The notes: generated by a model not told the origin, from the sequence alone. A DNA stretch of 64,000 bases from CAVSSX01 sp963730735 (GCA_963730735.1 CAVSSX010000012.1:372001-436000), one strand, 5' to 3'. Shown: positions 54,170 through 63,646, counted from the first letter of the stretch. Made by a program: numbers and translations.

Positions 54170-56513
54170 CCAGGCTACGGCGCCCGTGACGGCGGCCGGC
54201 GGGGCGCTCGTCGTCGGGCGCGGCCAGCTCGGCCCGCTCGAGGGCCGAAGGCCACCACCTCCATGGCCCAAGGAGCTGCACCATGGACGGGACGAGCAGC
54301 GTCCGGACCACGAAGGTGTAGAGCAGCACGCCGATCGCCAGCGCCGTCCCGATTCCTGTAGCTGGCTGTTGCCACCGACCACCCCGACCACGCCGAACGT
54401 CCCGGCCAGGATGATGCCGGCCGAGGTAACGGTGCTCCCGGTGGCCCCGACGGCATTCACCACCAACCCGCGGACCCCGCCACGTTCGGTCCCGTGCAGG
54501 AGCGACTCCTCCCGGATCCGGCTCATGACCAGGATGTTGTAGTCCTCGCCCAACGCCACCAGGAAGACGAAGAGCAGGAACGGGAGGACGAAGTTGACCC
54601 CGGGCTGGTGGCCGAGATGGACGAACAGCAGGTTGGTGATCCCGAGGGCGCTGGCGTAGGAGAGGCCCACGCTCACCAAAGGAACGCCGGGGCGATCAGG
54701 GTCCGCAGGAGTAGGGCGAGCAGGAGGGCGATGACCACGGCCACCAGGGGGAACACCTGGAGCAGGTCGCTGTCGGCCACGTTCTGGACGTCGAAAGAGT
54801 ACGGGGCGATGCCGTAGACCCCGTGGTCGACCGCCTGGGTCCGGGAGGCCACCTGGTCGGCCAGCGATCGCATCGCCGGGACGGCGGCTACCGAGGCGGC
54901 GTCGCTCGGATCGCCGGTGGCCAGGCGGTGGCGAAGCGGACCGTCCGACCGTGGGCCTTCACGTACTGCCCGATGGCCCGGTAGAGCTGGTCGGCCTCCG
55001 AGATCTCCGGCGGCAGCGTGGGCGGCGGGGTCGCCGCCAGGCCCTTCGGGGCACCGAGCAGCCGGTAGGCCAGACGGACTGCGTTGTAGTCAACCGGAGC
55101 CCGAGGGGGTCGAGGGGACCGTTGACCTCGGCCGTGACCGGCGACCGCGACAGCTCGCGCTCGGCCGCCACCAGGGTCGACAGCCCGTCGCGGCGAGGTC
55201 CACACGGAGTCCTTGAACACGAGCAGGAAGTCGGTCGGGTCGGTGAGCGAGGCCGGGAAGGTGGCGTCGAGCACCGTCATGCCCCGGCTCGAGCTCGACC
55301 CGGGCGGGCGGTGTCCCCGTCGGAGAACCCGACCACGCTGAGCCCGAGACACCCCAACGCCAACAGGCCCAGCGCGCCGACCCCGACGACCAGCGTGCGC
55401 ACCGGCCGCTGGGCCCCTCGCTCGGCCACCCGGGCCCAGAGACCGTCACGATTGGGCTCACGGCCAACCGCTCGGCCAGAACGTGGCGGTACCGAAGATG
55501 GCCAGCAGCGCCGGGGTCAGGGTCAGCGAGGCCCCCACCATCAGCAGCAGGCCGATGGCCAACGACGGGCCCAACCCCCGGTAGACCCCGAACCCCCCGA
55601 CCAGGAGGCAGCACAGGGCGGCGCTCACCGTGACCCCCGCGAACAGGATCGACTCGCCGACCTCCCCCATGGCCCGGACGACGGCGTCGTGGGGGGCCCG
55701 GCCGAACCGCAGTCCTCGCGGAAGCGCATGACCAGGAACGGGCCATAATCCGTCCCCGCCCCGAGGACGAGGACGGTCATCATGATCGGGGTGACCACCG
55801 ACACCGGCAGGCCGGCCCAGGCCACCCCGCCGACCACAGGGCGGGCAAGCGCCAGCACCAGGGCGGCCGGAGGATGTTGAGGATCGGGCCGAGGGCCGAG
55901 CAGTAAACCAGCAGCAGGATGACCAGGATGACCAGGTAGGAGAGCACCTCGGTTCGCAGCTGGGCGGCCCGGTTGGCCGCCACGTTGTCGGCCGAGATGG
56001 CCAACGGTCCGGTGAGCGCCAGCCGGAGGTCGGCCGGTCGGGCCACGGAGCCGAACGAGGTCCGACCCAGCACCCGGTCGATCCGGTCGACGGCGTCGTT
56101 GGCGGCGCTGCCCGACGACTCGGTGGACACGGCCACGGTGGCCACCCGGGCCTTGCCGTTGGTGGAGGTGGCCAGGTTGGTGACCCCCGTGACCGCGGCC
56201 ACCCGGCGCAACGTCGTCTGGGCGGCGGTGAAGGCGGCCTGATCGTCGGGCGTGAGCGCCCCCTTCCCGGACCACCCCACGAGGAACGCCGTCGAGGTGC
56301 GCGCCGTGCCCGGCCGCTGGAATGGGACTGGGGCTGCGCCGCCTGCACGCTCGGCTGGTCGGCCGGGAGAAAGGCCGAGTACTGGGTCTGGACCACGCCC
56401 GACAGACCGGGCAGGACGACGAGCGCGACGACGGTCCCGCCGAGCCAGACGGCCACGACCAGCCATCGGAAGCGCACCACGAACCGCCCGAGGGGCCCCA
56501 GCGCTGCCTGCAC
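54170..56513 (-). CDS. MMPL/RND-family exporter, multiply frameshifted
   Basis: Reconstructs to about 770 residues. It starts (GTG 56513) with QAALGPLGRFVVRFRWLVVA, the first MMPL helix, followed by an extracytoplasmic domain (TPDDQAAFTAAQTTLRRVAA). The first membrane block has PVSVVTPIMMTVLVLGAGTD with YGPFLVMRFRED, and the second has LVALGEDYNILVMSRIREE, i.e. the two repeats each with the Asp used for proton coupling. At least six frame changes occur. Family members export lipids, siderophores or drugs. A perfect GTTGCA/TGCAAC operator-like repeat lies 90 bases upstream. The 3' end near 54170 is uncertain. Confidence 0.75.
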
Positions 56514-56602
56514 GACGATCCTTCCGAGGTCGCCGACACAGGTCCACCGGCCCGCACGCGTCCCTCGGTGCGTCCCCGCACGCTAACGCTGGTGGAACCC
56601 TA

Positions 56603-56620
56603 GTTGCACATATCTGCAAC
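56603..56620. promoter_or_regulatory. Operator-like inverted repeat upstream of MMPL gene
   Basis: GTTGCA-CATATC-TGCAAC is a perfect 6-bp inverted repeat with 6-base spacing, embedded in the only AT-rich stretch of this gap (TAGTTGCACATATCTGCAAC). This is the size and layout of TetR-family operators that commonly control MMPL exporters, but no TetR gene is present in the window; a short orphan frame ending at 56750 (EPWRALERRLPRNPEIG) just downstream could be the tail of a lost gene. Confidence 0.5.
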
Positions 56621-56771
56621 TTATCGAGTCCTCCACCGGCGCCTGCTCACCGACCGGGTCGCCGTCGTCCTGTGGATCTGGGAGCCGTGGCGGGCGCTGG
56701 AGCGCCGGTTGCCGCGCAATCCCGAGATCGGCCTGCCGAGCTACCTGTAGGGCCACTCTCCCGATGGCCGC

Positions 56772-57149
56772 TCAGTAGGGCAGTTCGTCGGGGACGCAGT
56801 TGCGGTAGTCGGGCTCGGGTTGGACGACGAAGCGCACGGCGGCGATGTGCTCCCGGCCGTCGAGGAGGGCCCGGGCGACCCGGTGCATCCCGTCCATGAC
56901 CCGGCCGTCGGCCGCCAGGATGATGGGGTAGGCCACGTCCACCTCACCGACCAACCGCAGGTGTTCGACGATCCGGCGGACCGTCGGCTCGAACGGGCCG
57001 AACCCGAACCAGTAGTCCTGGTCGATGTCGGGAAGCTCGGCCAGCGGCACGTCGACGACCGGGAGCCCCCGGCTCAGCTCGATCAGCCGGTCGACATCCC
57101 AGGCGTCGAGACCGGTCTCGCCCGGCCAGAAGTTGTACTGCTTGCGCAC
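56772..57149 (-). CDS. ParB/sulfiredoxin-like small protein
   Basis: A 125-residue protein; the segment PIILAADGRVMDGMHRVARA has the G-x-H-R core of the ParB/Srx nucleotide-binding fold, and the N-terminus is RKQYNFWPGETGLDAWDVDR. Much shorter than chromosomal ParB and without HTH, so not a partition protein. Function unknown; similar stand-alone proteins are known in actinobacteria. Divergent from the ABC transporter operon. Confidence 0.7.
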   Translation of the reverse strand: MRKQYNFWPGETGLDAWDVDRLIELSRGLPVVDVPLAELPDIDQDYWFGFGPFEPTVRRIVEHLRLVGEVDVAYPIILAADGRVMDGMHRVARALLDGREHIAAVRFVVQPEPDYRNCVPDELPY

Positions 57150-57199
57150 CCCTCCATCCTCCCCGCCGGGCCGCTCACGCGCCGGCCCCGCTCGGACGG

Positions 57200-57211
57200 G
57201 GGGTTAACCCC
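57200..57211. promoter_or_regulatory. GGGGTTAACCCC palindrome between divergent genes
   Basis: A perfect 12-bp palindrome between the ParB-like gene and the ABC ATPase gene, about 63 bases before the ATPase start. Its place suggests a regulator site; the response regulator encoded at the end of the downstream operon is a candidate binder. Confidence 0.4.
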
Positions 57212-57273
57212 ACTGACAAGACGCCAACTAGCAGTATTCCGCCTGGACGGGCCGTTCCGTACCGTTGCTGGTG

Positions 57274-58218
57274 ATGATCACCACACACTCATTGACCAAG
57301 CGCTACGGCGGCACGACGGCCGTCGACAACTTGACCTTCGAGGTCCAGCCGGGGGCGGTCACCGGGTTCCTCGGGCCGAACGGGTCGGGGAAGTCGACGA
57401 CCATGCGCATGATCATGGGCCTCGACGTCCCCGACTCGGGGTCGGCCCTGATCGGCGGCAAGCCCTACTCCGAGTTGGCCTGGCCCCTCCGGGAGGTCGG
57501 CGCCCTGCTCGACGCCAAGGCGTTCCACCCGGCCCGAACCGCCCGCAGCCACCTGCGGTGGCTGGCCCTCACCAACGACATCCCCCTCCGGCGGGTCGAC
57601 GAGGTCCTGGACCAGGTCGGGCTGACGGCGGTCGCCGGCCGGCGGGCCGGGAAGTTCTCCCTCGGCATGGGCCAGCGGCTCGGGATCGCCGCGGCCCTGC
57701 TGGGCGACCCCGGCGTGCTGCTGTTCGACGAGCCGGTCAACGGTCTCGACCCCGAGGGCATCCGCTGGGTCCGCCACTTCCTGCGAGACCTGGCCGCCGA
57801 GGGCCGGACGGTGCTCGTGTCCAGCCACCTGATCAGCGAGATGGCGCTGACCGCCGACCGGCTGGTGGTGATCGGCCGGGGTCGGCTGATCGCCGAGACC
57901 AGCGTGGCCGACTTCGTCGCCCGCAGCGGCGGCGGCGCCGTCAAGCTCGTCACCCCCGACCGCGAGCGTTCGCCTCGGCGCTCGCCGGCGCCGGGGCCAC
58001 GGTCGACGACGGCGGCGACGGTCGCTGACGGTCGAGGGCCTGACCGCCCCGCAGATCGGCGACCTGGCCGCCCGAGACGGCCTGCGGGTCCACGAGCTGA
58101 CACCGATCATCGCGTCGCTGGAGGACGCCTTCATGGAGCTGACCAAGGACGAGGTGGAGTACCGCCCCTCGGTGATGGCCGGGGCGAGCGCCCTGCCGAG
58201 AAGGGAGCAACCCGATGA
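57274..58218 (+). CDS. ABC-2 type transporter ATPase, frameshifted C-terminus
   Basis: About 315 residues. The ATPase domain (residues 1-225) is complete: Walker A FLGPNGSGKSTTMRMI, signature FSLGMGQRLGIAAALL, Walker B VLLFDEPVNGLDPEG and switch His in VLVSSHLISEM. Behind it the frame changes near 57962, 58026 and about 58180, three shifts that together restore the frame of the stop. The middle pieces (AFASALAGAGATVDDGGDG, then LAARDGLRVHELTPIIASLE, DAFMELTKDE) give the usual C-terminal domain. ATG 57274 is preferred over TTG 57265. The stop overlaps the permease start (ATGA). Confidence 0.87.
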   Translation: MITTHSLTKRYGGTTAVDNLTFEVQPGAVTGFLGPNGSGKSTTMRMIMGLDVPDSGSALIGGKPYSELAWPLREVGALLDAKAFHPARTARSHLRWLALTNDIPLRRVDEVLDQVGLTAVAGRRAGKFSLGMGQRLGIAAALLGDPGVLLFDEPVNGLDPEGIRWVRHFLRDLAAEGRTVLVSSHLISEMALTADRLVVIGRGRLIAETSVADFVARSGGGAVKLVTPDRERSPRRSPAPGPRSTTAATVADGRGPDRPADRRPGRPRRPAGPRADTDHRVAGGRLHGADQGRGGVPPLGDGRGERPAEKGATR

Positions 58219-59018
58219 CCACGACCCTGGCGACCGTCCCGAGAGGCCACTACCGGGTCACCCAGGTGGCCCGGTCCGAACTGGCCAAGATCGTGTCGCT
58301 GCGCTCGACCCTCATCACCCTCGGCCTGACCATCGTGGCCAGCCTGCTGGTGACCGGCTTGGTGACCCACAGCGACCTGCACCACAACCCCAGCTACTAC
58401 TTCGGGTTCGACCCGACCCAGGAGTCCCTGATCGGCATGATCACGGTGGCCCTCACCGCCGGGGTGTTCGGGGCACTGCTCATCACCGGCGAGTACGCCA
58501 GCGGCACCATCCGGACCACCCTGGCCGCCACCCCGAAACGCCCGGTGCTCTTGGCCACCAAGGTCGGGGTGACGGCCGTGATCACGGTGATCTACTGCGA
58601 GCTGCTCAGCCTGGCCACCTTCTTCTTCGGGAACGCCATCCTCTCGTCGGGCGGGGCGCCGCACGCCTCCCTCGGCTCGCCCGGGGCGGCCCGGGCCGTG
58701 CTCCTGACCGGACTGTTCATCGCCCTCCTGGCCCTCATGGCCTTCGGCTTCGGCCTCATCTTCCGGAGCACGGCCGCCGCCATCGCCGCCTTCGTCGGGG
58801 TGGTGTTCGTCCTCCCGCTGGTGGTGCACAGCATCTCGGAGTCGAGCCAGCGCTTCCTGCCGACCAACATCCTGACCAACTCGATCATGGCCACCACCAA
58901 CCAGGGCGGGGGGATCGCCCGCCCGGTCTCGCCCGCCGTAGGGTTGGCCCTGATGGCCCTCTACGCGGCAGTCGCCCTGGTCGTCGGGGCCGTGCTCTTC
59001 GTCCGGCGGGACGCGTGA
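58215..59018 (+). CDS. ABC-2 type transporter permease
   Basis: A 267-residue permease with six membrane helices; the cytosolic N-terminus (VTQVARSELAKIVSLRSTLI) and ITGEYASGTIRTTLAATPKR segment are standard for the ABC-2 family that exports drugs or antibiotics. Works with the preceding ATPase. Overlaps both neighbours by 4 bases (ATGA, GTGA), so ATPase, permease, kinase and regulator are one coupled operon. Confidence 0.9.
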   Translation: MTTTLATVPRGHYRVTQVARSELAKIVSLRSTLITLGLTIVASLLVTGLVTHSDLHHNPSYYFGFDPTQESLIGMITVALTAGVFGALLITGEYASGTIRTTLAATPKRPVLLATKVGVTAVITVIYCELLSLATFFFGNAILSSGGAPHASLGSPGAARAVLLTGLFIALLALMAFGFGLIFRSTAAAIAAFVGVVFVLPLVVHSISESSQRFLPTNILTNSIMATTNQGGGIARPVSPAVGLALMALYAAVALVVGAVLFVRRDA

Positions 59019-60385
59019 GCGAGCTCGGCACCAAGGAGGGTCAGGTGCCGGTCCGGGTCCCCGAGGAGCAGGTCGAGCAGCTCAAGCGCGTGGCCCTCAT
59101 CGTCCTGCGGGGGCCGTTCCAGCGTCGCAGCTGGGCCGAGCTCGGCTACTTCCTGGTCTCCTCGGCCGTGGCCTTCGTCGCCGTGGTGGCCCTGGCCGCC
59201 CTGGGCTTCGCCGGCTTGCTGCTCACGGTGGTCTTCGTCGGCATCCTCATCCTGGCCGGCGGGCTGCGGGCCGCCCGGGGGTTCGGACGCTGGCAACGGG
59301 TGCTCGCCACTCGGGTGCTCGGCGAGGAGATCCCCGAGCCCGACCCGGTCCGGGCCCGGCCCGGCCTCATCGGCTGGCTGCGGGCCACGCTCGGCGACCG
59401 CACGGCCTGGCGGGCCGTCGCCTACTTCGTGGCCAAGGTGCCCCTCACCCTCCTCGGCGTGTGGTTCGCCCTCAGCGTCTGGCTCGAGGCCCTCTTCGGC
59501 ATCGCCTCGCCGTTCTTCGGGGGCGACGGGCTCCATGGCTTCGGCCCGTTGGGCCGGGTCGCCGGCGCGGACGGCTCGCCCGGCGGGTTCGCCTCCCATC
59601 TCGGGGTCTTCGTGGCCGGCGTGTTCTTCCTCTTCGTCGCCCCCTGGACCATGCGTCTGGTCGTCTACCTCGACCGGCGCCTGATGCACCTCGCGCTCGG
59701 CCCCGACGCCGCCACCTCCCGGGTGCGGAGCCTCGAGCAGTCGAGGACGAGGACCCTCGACGCCGCCACCGAGACCCTGCAGCGCATCGAGCGCAACCTC
59801 CACGACGGCACGCAGGCCCAGTTGGTGGCGCTGGCCATGCGCCTCGGCCAGGCCAAGGAGAAGCTCGACAACCTGGAGCCCGAGGTCGCCGAGAGCGACG
59901 ATCTGGCGTCGGTCCGTCGCCTGGTCGACGAGGCCCATCGGGGGACCAAGGAGGCCATCACCGACTTGCGGGACCTGGCCCGCGGCATCCACCCGCCGGC
60001 CCTCGACACCGGCCTCGAGAACGCCCTGGCCACGCTGGCCGCCCGGAGCCCGGTGCCCACCGAGGTGCACGTGACGGTCCAGTCCCGGCCCAGCCCGGCC
60101 ATCGAGGCCATCTGCTACTTCGTGGCGGCGGAGCTGCTGGCCAACGTGGCCCAACACGCGGCGGCGTCCCGGGCCTCGCTGACCTGTGCCCAGCACGGTC
60201 CTTGGCTGCGGATCGTCGTGCGGGACGACGGCCAGGGCGGGGCGGCGATCAACCGGGTCGGCTCCGCCTCGAGCGGCCTGGCCGGGTTGGCCGACCGGGT
60301 CGGGGCGGTGGACGGCCACCTGAGTGTGGCCAGCCCGATCGGCGGACCGACGATCATCACCGTCGACCTGCCGACCCACGCCTGA
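59015..60385 (+). CDS. Membrane sensor histidine kinase (HisKA_3/NarL type)
   Basis: A 456-residue kinase starting at GTG 59015. Four predicted membrane helices within residues about 45-225 with no large external domain, so it probably senses the membrane or a partner transporter. The phosphoacceptor segment is RIERNLHDGTQAQLVALAMR (His about 263); the ATPase domain has AICYFVAAELLANVAQHAAA and VVRDDGQGG (about 405), SSGLAGLADRV. Coupled with an ABC-2 transporter as in BceRS/LiaRS-like or DesK-like drug-response modules. Phosphorylates the regulator encoded 2 bases downstream. Confidence 0.92.
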   Translation: MSELGTKEGQVPVRVPEEQVEQLKRVALIVLRGPFQRRSWAELGYFLVSSAVAFVAVVALAALGFAGLLLTVVFVGILILAGGLRAARGFGRWQRVLATRVLGEEIPEPDPVRARPGLIGWLRATLGDRTAWRAVAYFVAKVPLTLLGVWFALSVWLEALFGIASPFFGGDGLHGFGPLGRVAGADGSPGGFASHLGVFVAGVFFLFVAPWTMRLVVYLDRRLMHLALGPDAATSRVRSLEQSRTRTLDAATETLQRIERNLHDGTQAQLVALAMRLGQAKEKLDNLEPEVAESDDLASVRRLVDEAHRGTKEAITDLRDLARGIHPPALDTGLENALATLAARSPVPTEVHVTVQSRPSPAIEAICYFVAAELLANVAQHAAASRASLTCAQHGPWLRIVVRDDGQGGAAINRVGSASSGLAGLADRVGAVDGHLSVASPIGGPTIITVDLPTHA

Positions 60386-60387
60386 GG

Positions 60388-61050
60388 ATGGCCCGGCCCG
60401 ATGCCGTCCGGGTGGTGATCGCCGAGGACTCGGCGATCCTGCGCGACGGCCTCGTCCAGCTGCTGGCCGACCGGGGCTTCTCGGTACTGGCCGCCGTGGC
60501 CGACGGGGTCGGACTGGCGAACGCCGTCGACGACGATCCGCCCGACGTGGCCGTCGTCGACATCCGCATGCCGCCGACCTTCACCGACGAGGGGCTCCGG
60601 ACGGCGGTCGAGCTGCGTCGGGTGCACCCCGACGTCGGGATCCTGGTGTTCTCCCAGTACGTCGAGACCCGCTACGCCGCCGAGCTGCTGGCCGGCGGGG
60701 CCGCCGGGATCGGCTACCTGTTGAAGGACCGGGTGGCCGACGTGGCCGACTTCGCCGAGGCGTTGGTCCGGGTGGCCTCGGGCGGCACCGCCCTCGACCC
60801 CGAGGTGGTCACGCAGCTGATGGGGGCCTCCCGTCGCCGTGACGACCTGGCCCGGCTGAGCGGCCGCGAGCGCGAGGTGCTGGCGTTGATGGCCGAGGGC
60901 CGGACCAACTCGGCCATCGCCACCAGCCTGGTCATCTCGGAGGGCGCGGTGGAGAAGCACGTGGCCAACATCTTCTCCAAGCTGGACCTGCCGGCCACGT
61001 CGACCGACCACCGACGGATCCTGGCCGTGCTGCGCTACCTGGAAGGCTGA
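60388..61050 (+). CDS. NarL/LuxR-family response regulator
   Basis: A 220-residue two-domain regulator. Receiver: VRVVIAEDSAILRDGLVQLL with phospho-acceptor Asp58 in VAVVDIRMPP and Lys in YLLKDRV. Output: LSGREREVLALMAEGRTNSA and ISEGAVEKHVANIFSKLDLP, a LuxR-type helix-turn-helix near residues 155-205. Last gene of the ABC/two-component operon; likely controls the operon in response to the transported compound. Confidence 0.94.
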   Translation: MARPDAVRVVIAEDSAILRDGLVQLLADRGFSVLAAVADGVGLANAVDDDPPDVAVVDIRMPPTFTDEGLRTAVELRRVHPDVGILVFSQYVETRYAAELLAGGAAGIGYLLKDRVADVADFAEALVRVASGGTALDPEVVTQLMGASRRRDDLARLSGREREVLALMAEGRTNSAIATSLVISEGAVEKHVANIFSKLDLPATSTDHRRILAVLRYLEG

Positions 61051-61057
61051 GCCACCT

Positions 61058-61077
61058 GGAGGGCTCGCTCGCCCTCC
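61058..61077. terminator. Bidirectional stem-loop between convergent genes
   Basis: GGAGGGC (61058-61064) and GCCCTCC (61071-61077) form a perfect 7-bp stem with a 6-base loop in the 31-base gap between the response regulator and HxlR stops. Confidence 0.65.
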
Positions 61078-61081
61078 CACG

Positions 61082-61534
61082 TCAGCCGGGGTAGGACGCC
61101 GTGCGGACCATCGCCACCTCGTCGGCGGGGACCTCACGGCCGTCCTGGTCGACGTAGCCCACCCGGACCGGACGGTCGGTGCCGCGGACCCGACGCAACA
61201 TGCTCGGACCGTCGGGTGCCGGTAGGTGGTCGTCGCCCCACTGCTGCAACGCCGTGAGCACGACCTGGAGCTCCCGGCCGGCCGGCGTCAGCCGGTAGTC
61301 CATTCGGGACCGGGCCCCGGGCTCCTGATACGGGTGGCGCTCCATGGCCCCGTAGGCCACCAGCGTCGACAGACGGTCGGTCAGCACGTCGGGCGCCACC
61401 CCCAACCGGTCCCGGAATTGGGCGAACCGCGTGGTGCCGAGGAAGGCCTCGCGCAGGACGAGGAACGTCCAACGCTCCCCCAGGACCCCGAGGCTCCGGG
61501 CGATCGAGCAGGTGGTGTCGGGGATGGCCGCCAT
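61082..61534 (-). CDS. HxlR-family transcriptional regulator
   Basis: A 150-residue winged-helix regulator with the family start CSIARSLGVLGERWTFLVLR, recognition region RFAQFRDRLGVAPDVLTDRL, wing RSRMDYRLTPAGRELQ, and a C-terminal tail of about 50 residues. Divergent from an SDR gene with an AT-richer 71-base gap (TAGTCAGCATGCTAC symmetric element), the usual arrangement in which HxlR proteins respond to aldehydes or quinones and control a reductase. Confidence 0.9.
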   Translation of the reverse strand: MAAIPDTTCSIARSLGVLGERWTFLVLREAFLGTTRFAQFRDRLGVAPDVLTDRLSTLVAYGAMERHPYQEPGARSRMDYRLTPAGRELQVVLTALQQWGDDHLPAPDGPSMLRRVRGTDRPVRVGYVDQDGREVPADEVAMVRTASYPG

Positions 61535-61605
61535 GGCCGGATTCTAGCTGTGTTGGCATTGCCTAGTCAGCATGCTACATTGTAAAAACCTACTCAGGAG
61601 GAACC

Positions 61606-62304
61606 ATGGACATCACCGGCACGACCGCCCTCGTCACCGGGGCCAACCGAGGCCTCGGCCGCCACCTGGCCCAGCAACTGCGTGATCGGGGTGCCCACGT
61701 CATCGCCGCCGCCCGGAACCCGGCGTCGGTGGACCTCGACGGGGTGACCCCGCTGGCCCTGGACGTCACCGACCCGGACTCGGTGGCGGCGGCGGCGGCG
61801 ACCACCCGGGGGGTGGCCATCGTCGTCAACAACGCCGGCTCCTCGACCAAGGCCTCGCTGCTGACCGGCGCCTTGGACGACATTCGACTCGAGATGGACA
61901 CCCACTACTTCGGCACCCTGGCCGTGACCCGGGCGTTCGCCCCTCAACTGGCCGAGCACGACCAGAGCGCCGTCCTGAACGTGCTGTCGGTGCTGTCGTG
62001 GCTCAGCTTCCCGAACAACGGCGCCTACTGCGCCGCCAAGTCGGCCGAATGGTCCCTCACCAATGCCCTCCGCCAGGAGCTGGCCGCCCAGGGCACCCGG
62101 GTCAGCGGGCTGCACGTCGGTTTCATGGACACGGACATGACCCGGGGCATCGACGCCCCGAAGGCCGATCCGGCCGACATCGCCCGCGTCGCCGTCGACG
62201 GCATCGTGGCCGGTGACGCCGAGATCATCGCCGACGAGATCAGCACGCAGGTCCAAGCGGGACTGGCCGGCGGCGTCGCCGCGCTGTACCCCCAGCTCGC
62301 CTGA
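61606..62304 (+). CDS. Short-chain dehydrogenase/reductase (SDR)
   Basis: A 232-residue classical SDR: cofactor site ALVTGANRGLGRHLAQQL, VVNNAGSS, catalytic Ser in VLNVLSVLSW and YxxxK in GAYCAAKSAEW. Probably NADPH-dependent given the Arg in the first turn. ATG at 61606 follows AGGAGG. Divergent from HxlR, which likely represses it. Confidence 0.92.
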   Translation: MDITGTTALVTGANRGLGRHLAQQLRDRGAHVIAAARNPASVDLDGVTPLALDVTDPDSVAAAAATTRGVAIVVNNAGSSTKASLLTGALDDIRLEMDTHYFGTLAVTRAFAPQLAEHDQSAVLNVLSVLSWLSFPNNGAYCAAKSAEWSLTNALRQELAAQGTRVSGLHVGFMDTDMTRGIDAPKADPADIARVAVDGIVAGDAEIIADEISTQVQAGLAGGVAALYPQLA

Positions 62305-62345
62305 GGGACCGCTCCCCGGAGGACGGCCCTGCCTACGCTGGCGGC

Positions 62346-62804
62346 ATGGACGGACGCAACCAGCACTTCACGTCGTGGCCCGAGGGCTACCGGACCATTG
62401 CCCGCCTGAGTGCGGCGGTGGCCGCCTCGGGCCTCGAGCGGCCCCTGATCGAGCTGGTCAAGCTGCGGGCGTCCCAGATCAACGGGTGTGCCTACTGCCT
62501 CGACATGCACTCCAAGGACGCCCGGGCCGCCGGCGAGTCCGAGCAGCGCCTGTACGCCCTGAGCGCCTGGCGGGAGACCTCGTTCTTCACCGAGCGCGAA
62601 CGGTCCGCCCTGGCCCTGACCGAAGCCGTCACCCTGATCGCCGACACCCACGCCCCCCTCGACCTGGTCCAGCAGGCGGCCACGGTCTTCACGCCGGACG
62701 AGCTCGAGAAGCTGGTCTACGCCATCATCGAGATCAACGCCTGGAACCGCCTGGCCATCACGACCGGCGCGTTCGAGCCGGGCAGCTACCAGCCGGGGGC
62801 CTAG
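62346..62804 (+). CDS. AhpD-like carboxymuconolactone-decarboxylase-family protein
   Basis: A 152-residue helical protein with the redox-active pair CAYCLDMHSKDAR in the AhpD_core layout (E..KLRASQINGCAYC). Such proteins are alkylhydroperoxidase-like disulfide enzymes. Starts 41 bases after the SDR gene on the same strand, so probably co-transcribed and under HxlR control, which would make this an oxidative/electrophile stress unit. Confidence 0.88.
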   Translation: MDGRNQHFTSWPEGYRTIARLSAAVAASGLERPLIELVKLRASQINGCAYCLDMHSKDARAAGESEQRLYALSAWRETSFFTERERSALALTEAVTLIADTHAPLDLVQQAATVFTPDELEKLVYAIIEINAWNRLAITTGAFEPGSYQPGA

Positions 62805-62832
62805 CCGACCGCTCGGCCGGCGGCGGCGGCCG

Positions 62833-63646
62833 TCAGGGCGTGCAGAGCAGCTCGCCGTGCAGGACGAAGAAGGCGGCGTCGGGCTCGGCCAACCACCGGC
62901 GCCATCCCTCGGCCAGCCGCCCCAGGTCGGCCGGCGTGGCCAGCTGCTGGTCCACGGCCTGCTCGGCGAAACGTGACTCGGTGAGGCGCTCGGCCCACAG
63001 CTCTCCCCACCACTCCCGCTCGTCGGCGGTGGCGAACGACCAGGCGCTGGCCGAGACCACGACCTCGGAGAAGCCGGCGGCGCGCCCCCACCCGGCCAGG
63101 TGGCGGCGCCGCGTCGGGCTCACCGCCGACGCTGCGGGCCACCCGGCGATAGAGGGCCAACCACTCGGTCATCGCCTCGGAGCCGGGCGACCAGCACATG
63201 GCCCCGTAGTCGGCGTCACGGACGGCGACGACGCCGTCGAGGGCACAGACTCGCCGCATCTCGACGAGGGCGGCGACCGGGTCGGACAGATGCTGGAGGA
63301 CCTGGTGGGCGTGGACCACGTCGAAACTGCCGTCGGCCACGTCGAGGTGGTAGACGTCGCCCGGCTCGAACCGCAGGTTCACCTGTCGGCTGGACTCGGC
63401 CAGCCGGCGGGCCTCCTCGAGGACGCCGGGGGCGGCGTCGATGCCGAGCACCGAGCCCTCGGGGACCCGAGCGGCCAGACCGACCGTGATCGTCCCCGGG
63501 CCGCAGCCGACATCGAGCACCCGGGCGTCGGGGCGCACTCTCGGCAGGAGGTAGGCGGCGGAGTTCTCGACGCTGCGCTGGCGATGCGACCGCAGCACGG
63601 CGTCGTGGTGCCCGTGGAGGTAGCGCTCGGAGGGCCCACTCGTCAC
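62833..63646 (-). CDS. Class I SAM-dependent methyltransferase, frameshifted
   Basis: Reconstructs to about 270 residues like UbiE/COQ5- or DUF-type small-molecule methyltransferases: VLDVGCGPGTITVGLAARVP is motif I, VLGIDAAPGVLEEARRLA the acidic ribose site, SFDVVHAHQVLQHLSDPVAA motif II-III. After a frame change near 63125 the C-terminal cap reads RRHLAGWGRAAGFSEVVVSA and EWWGELWAERLTESRFAEQA. GTG start at 63646. Substrate unknown; divergent from the F420-reductase-like gene. Confidence 0.82.
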
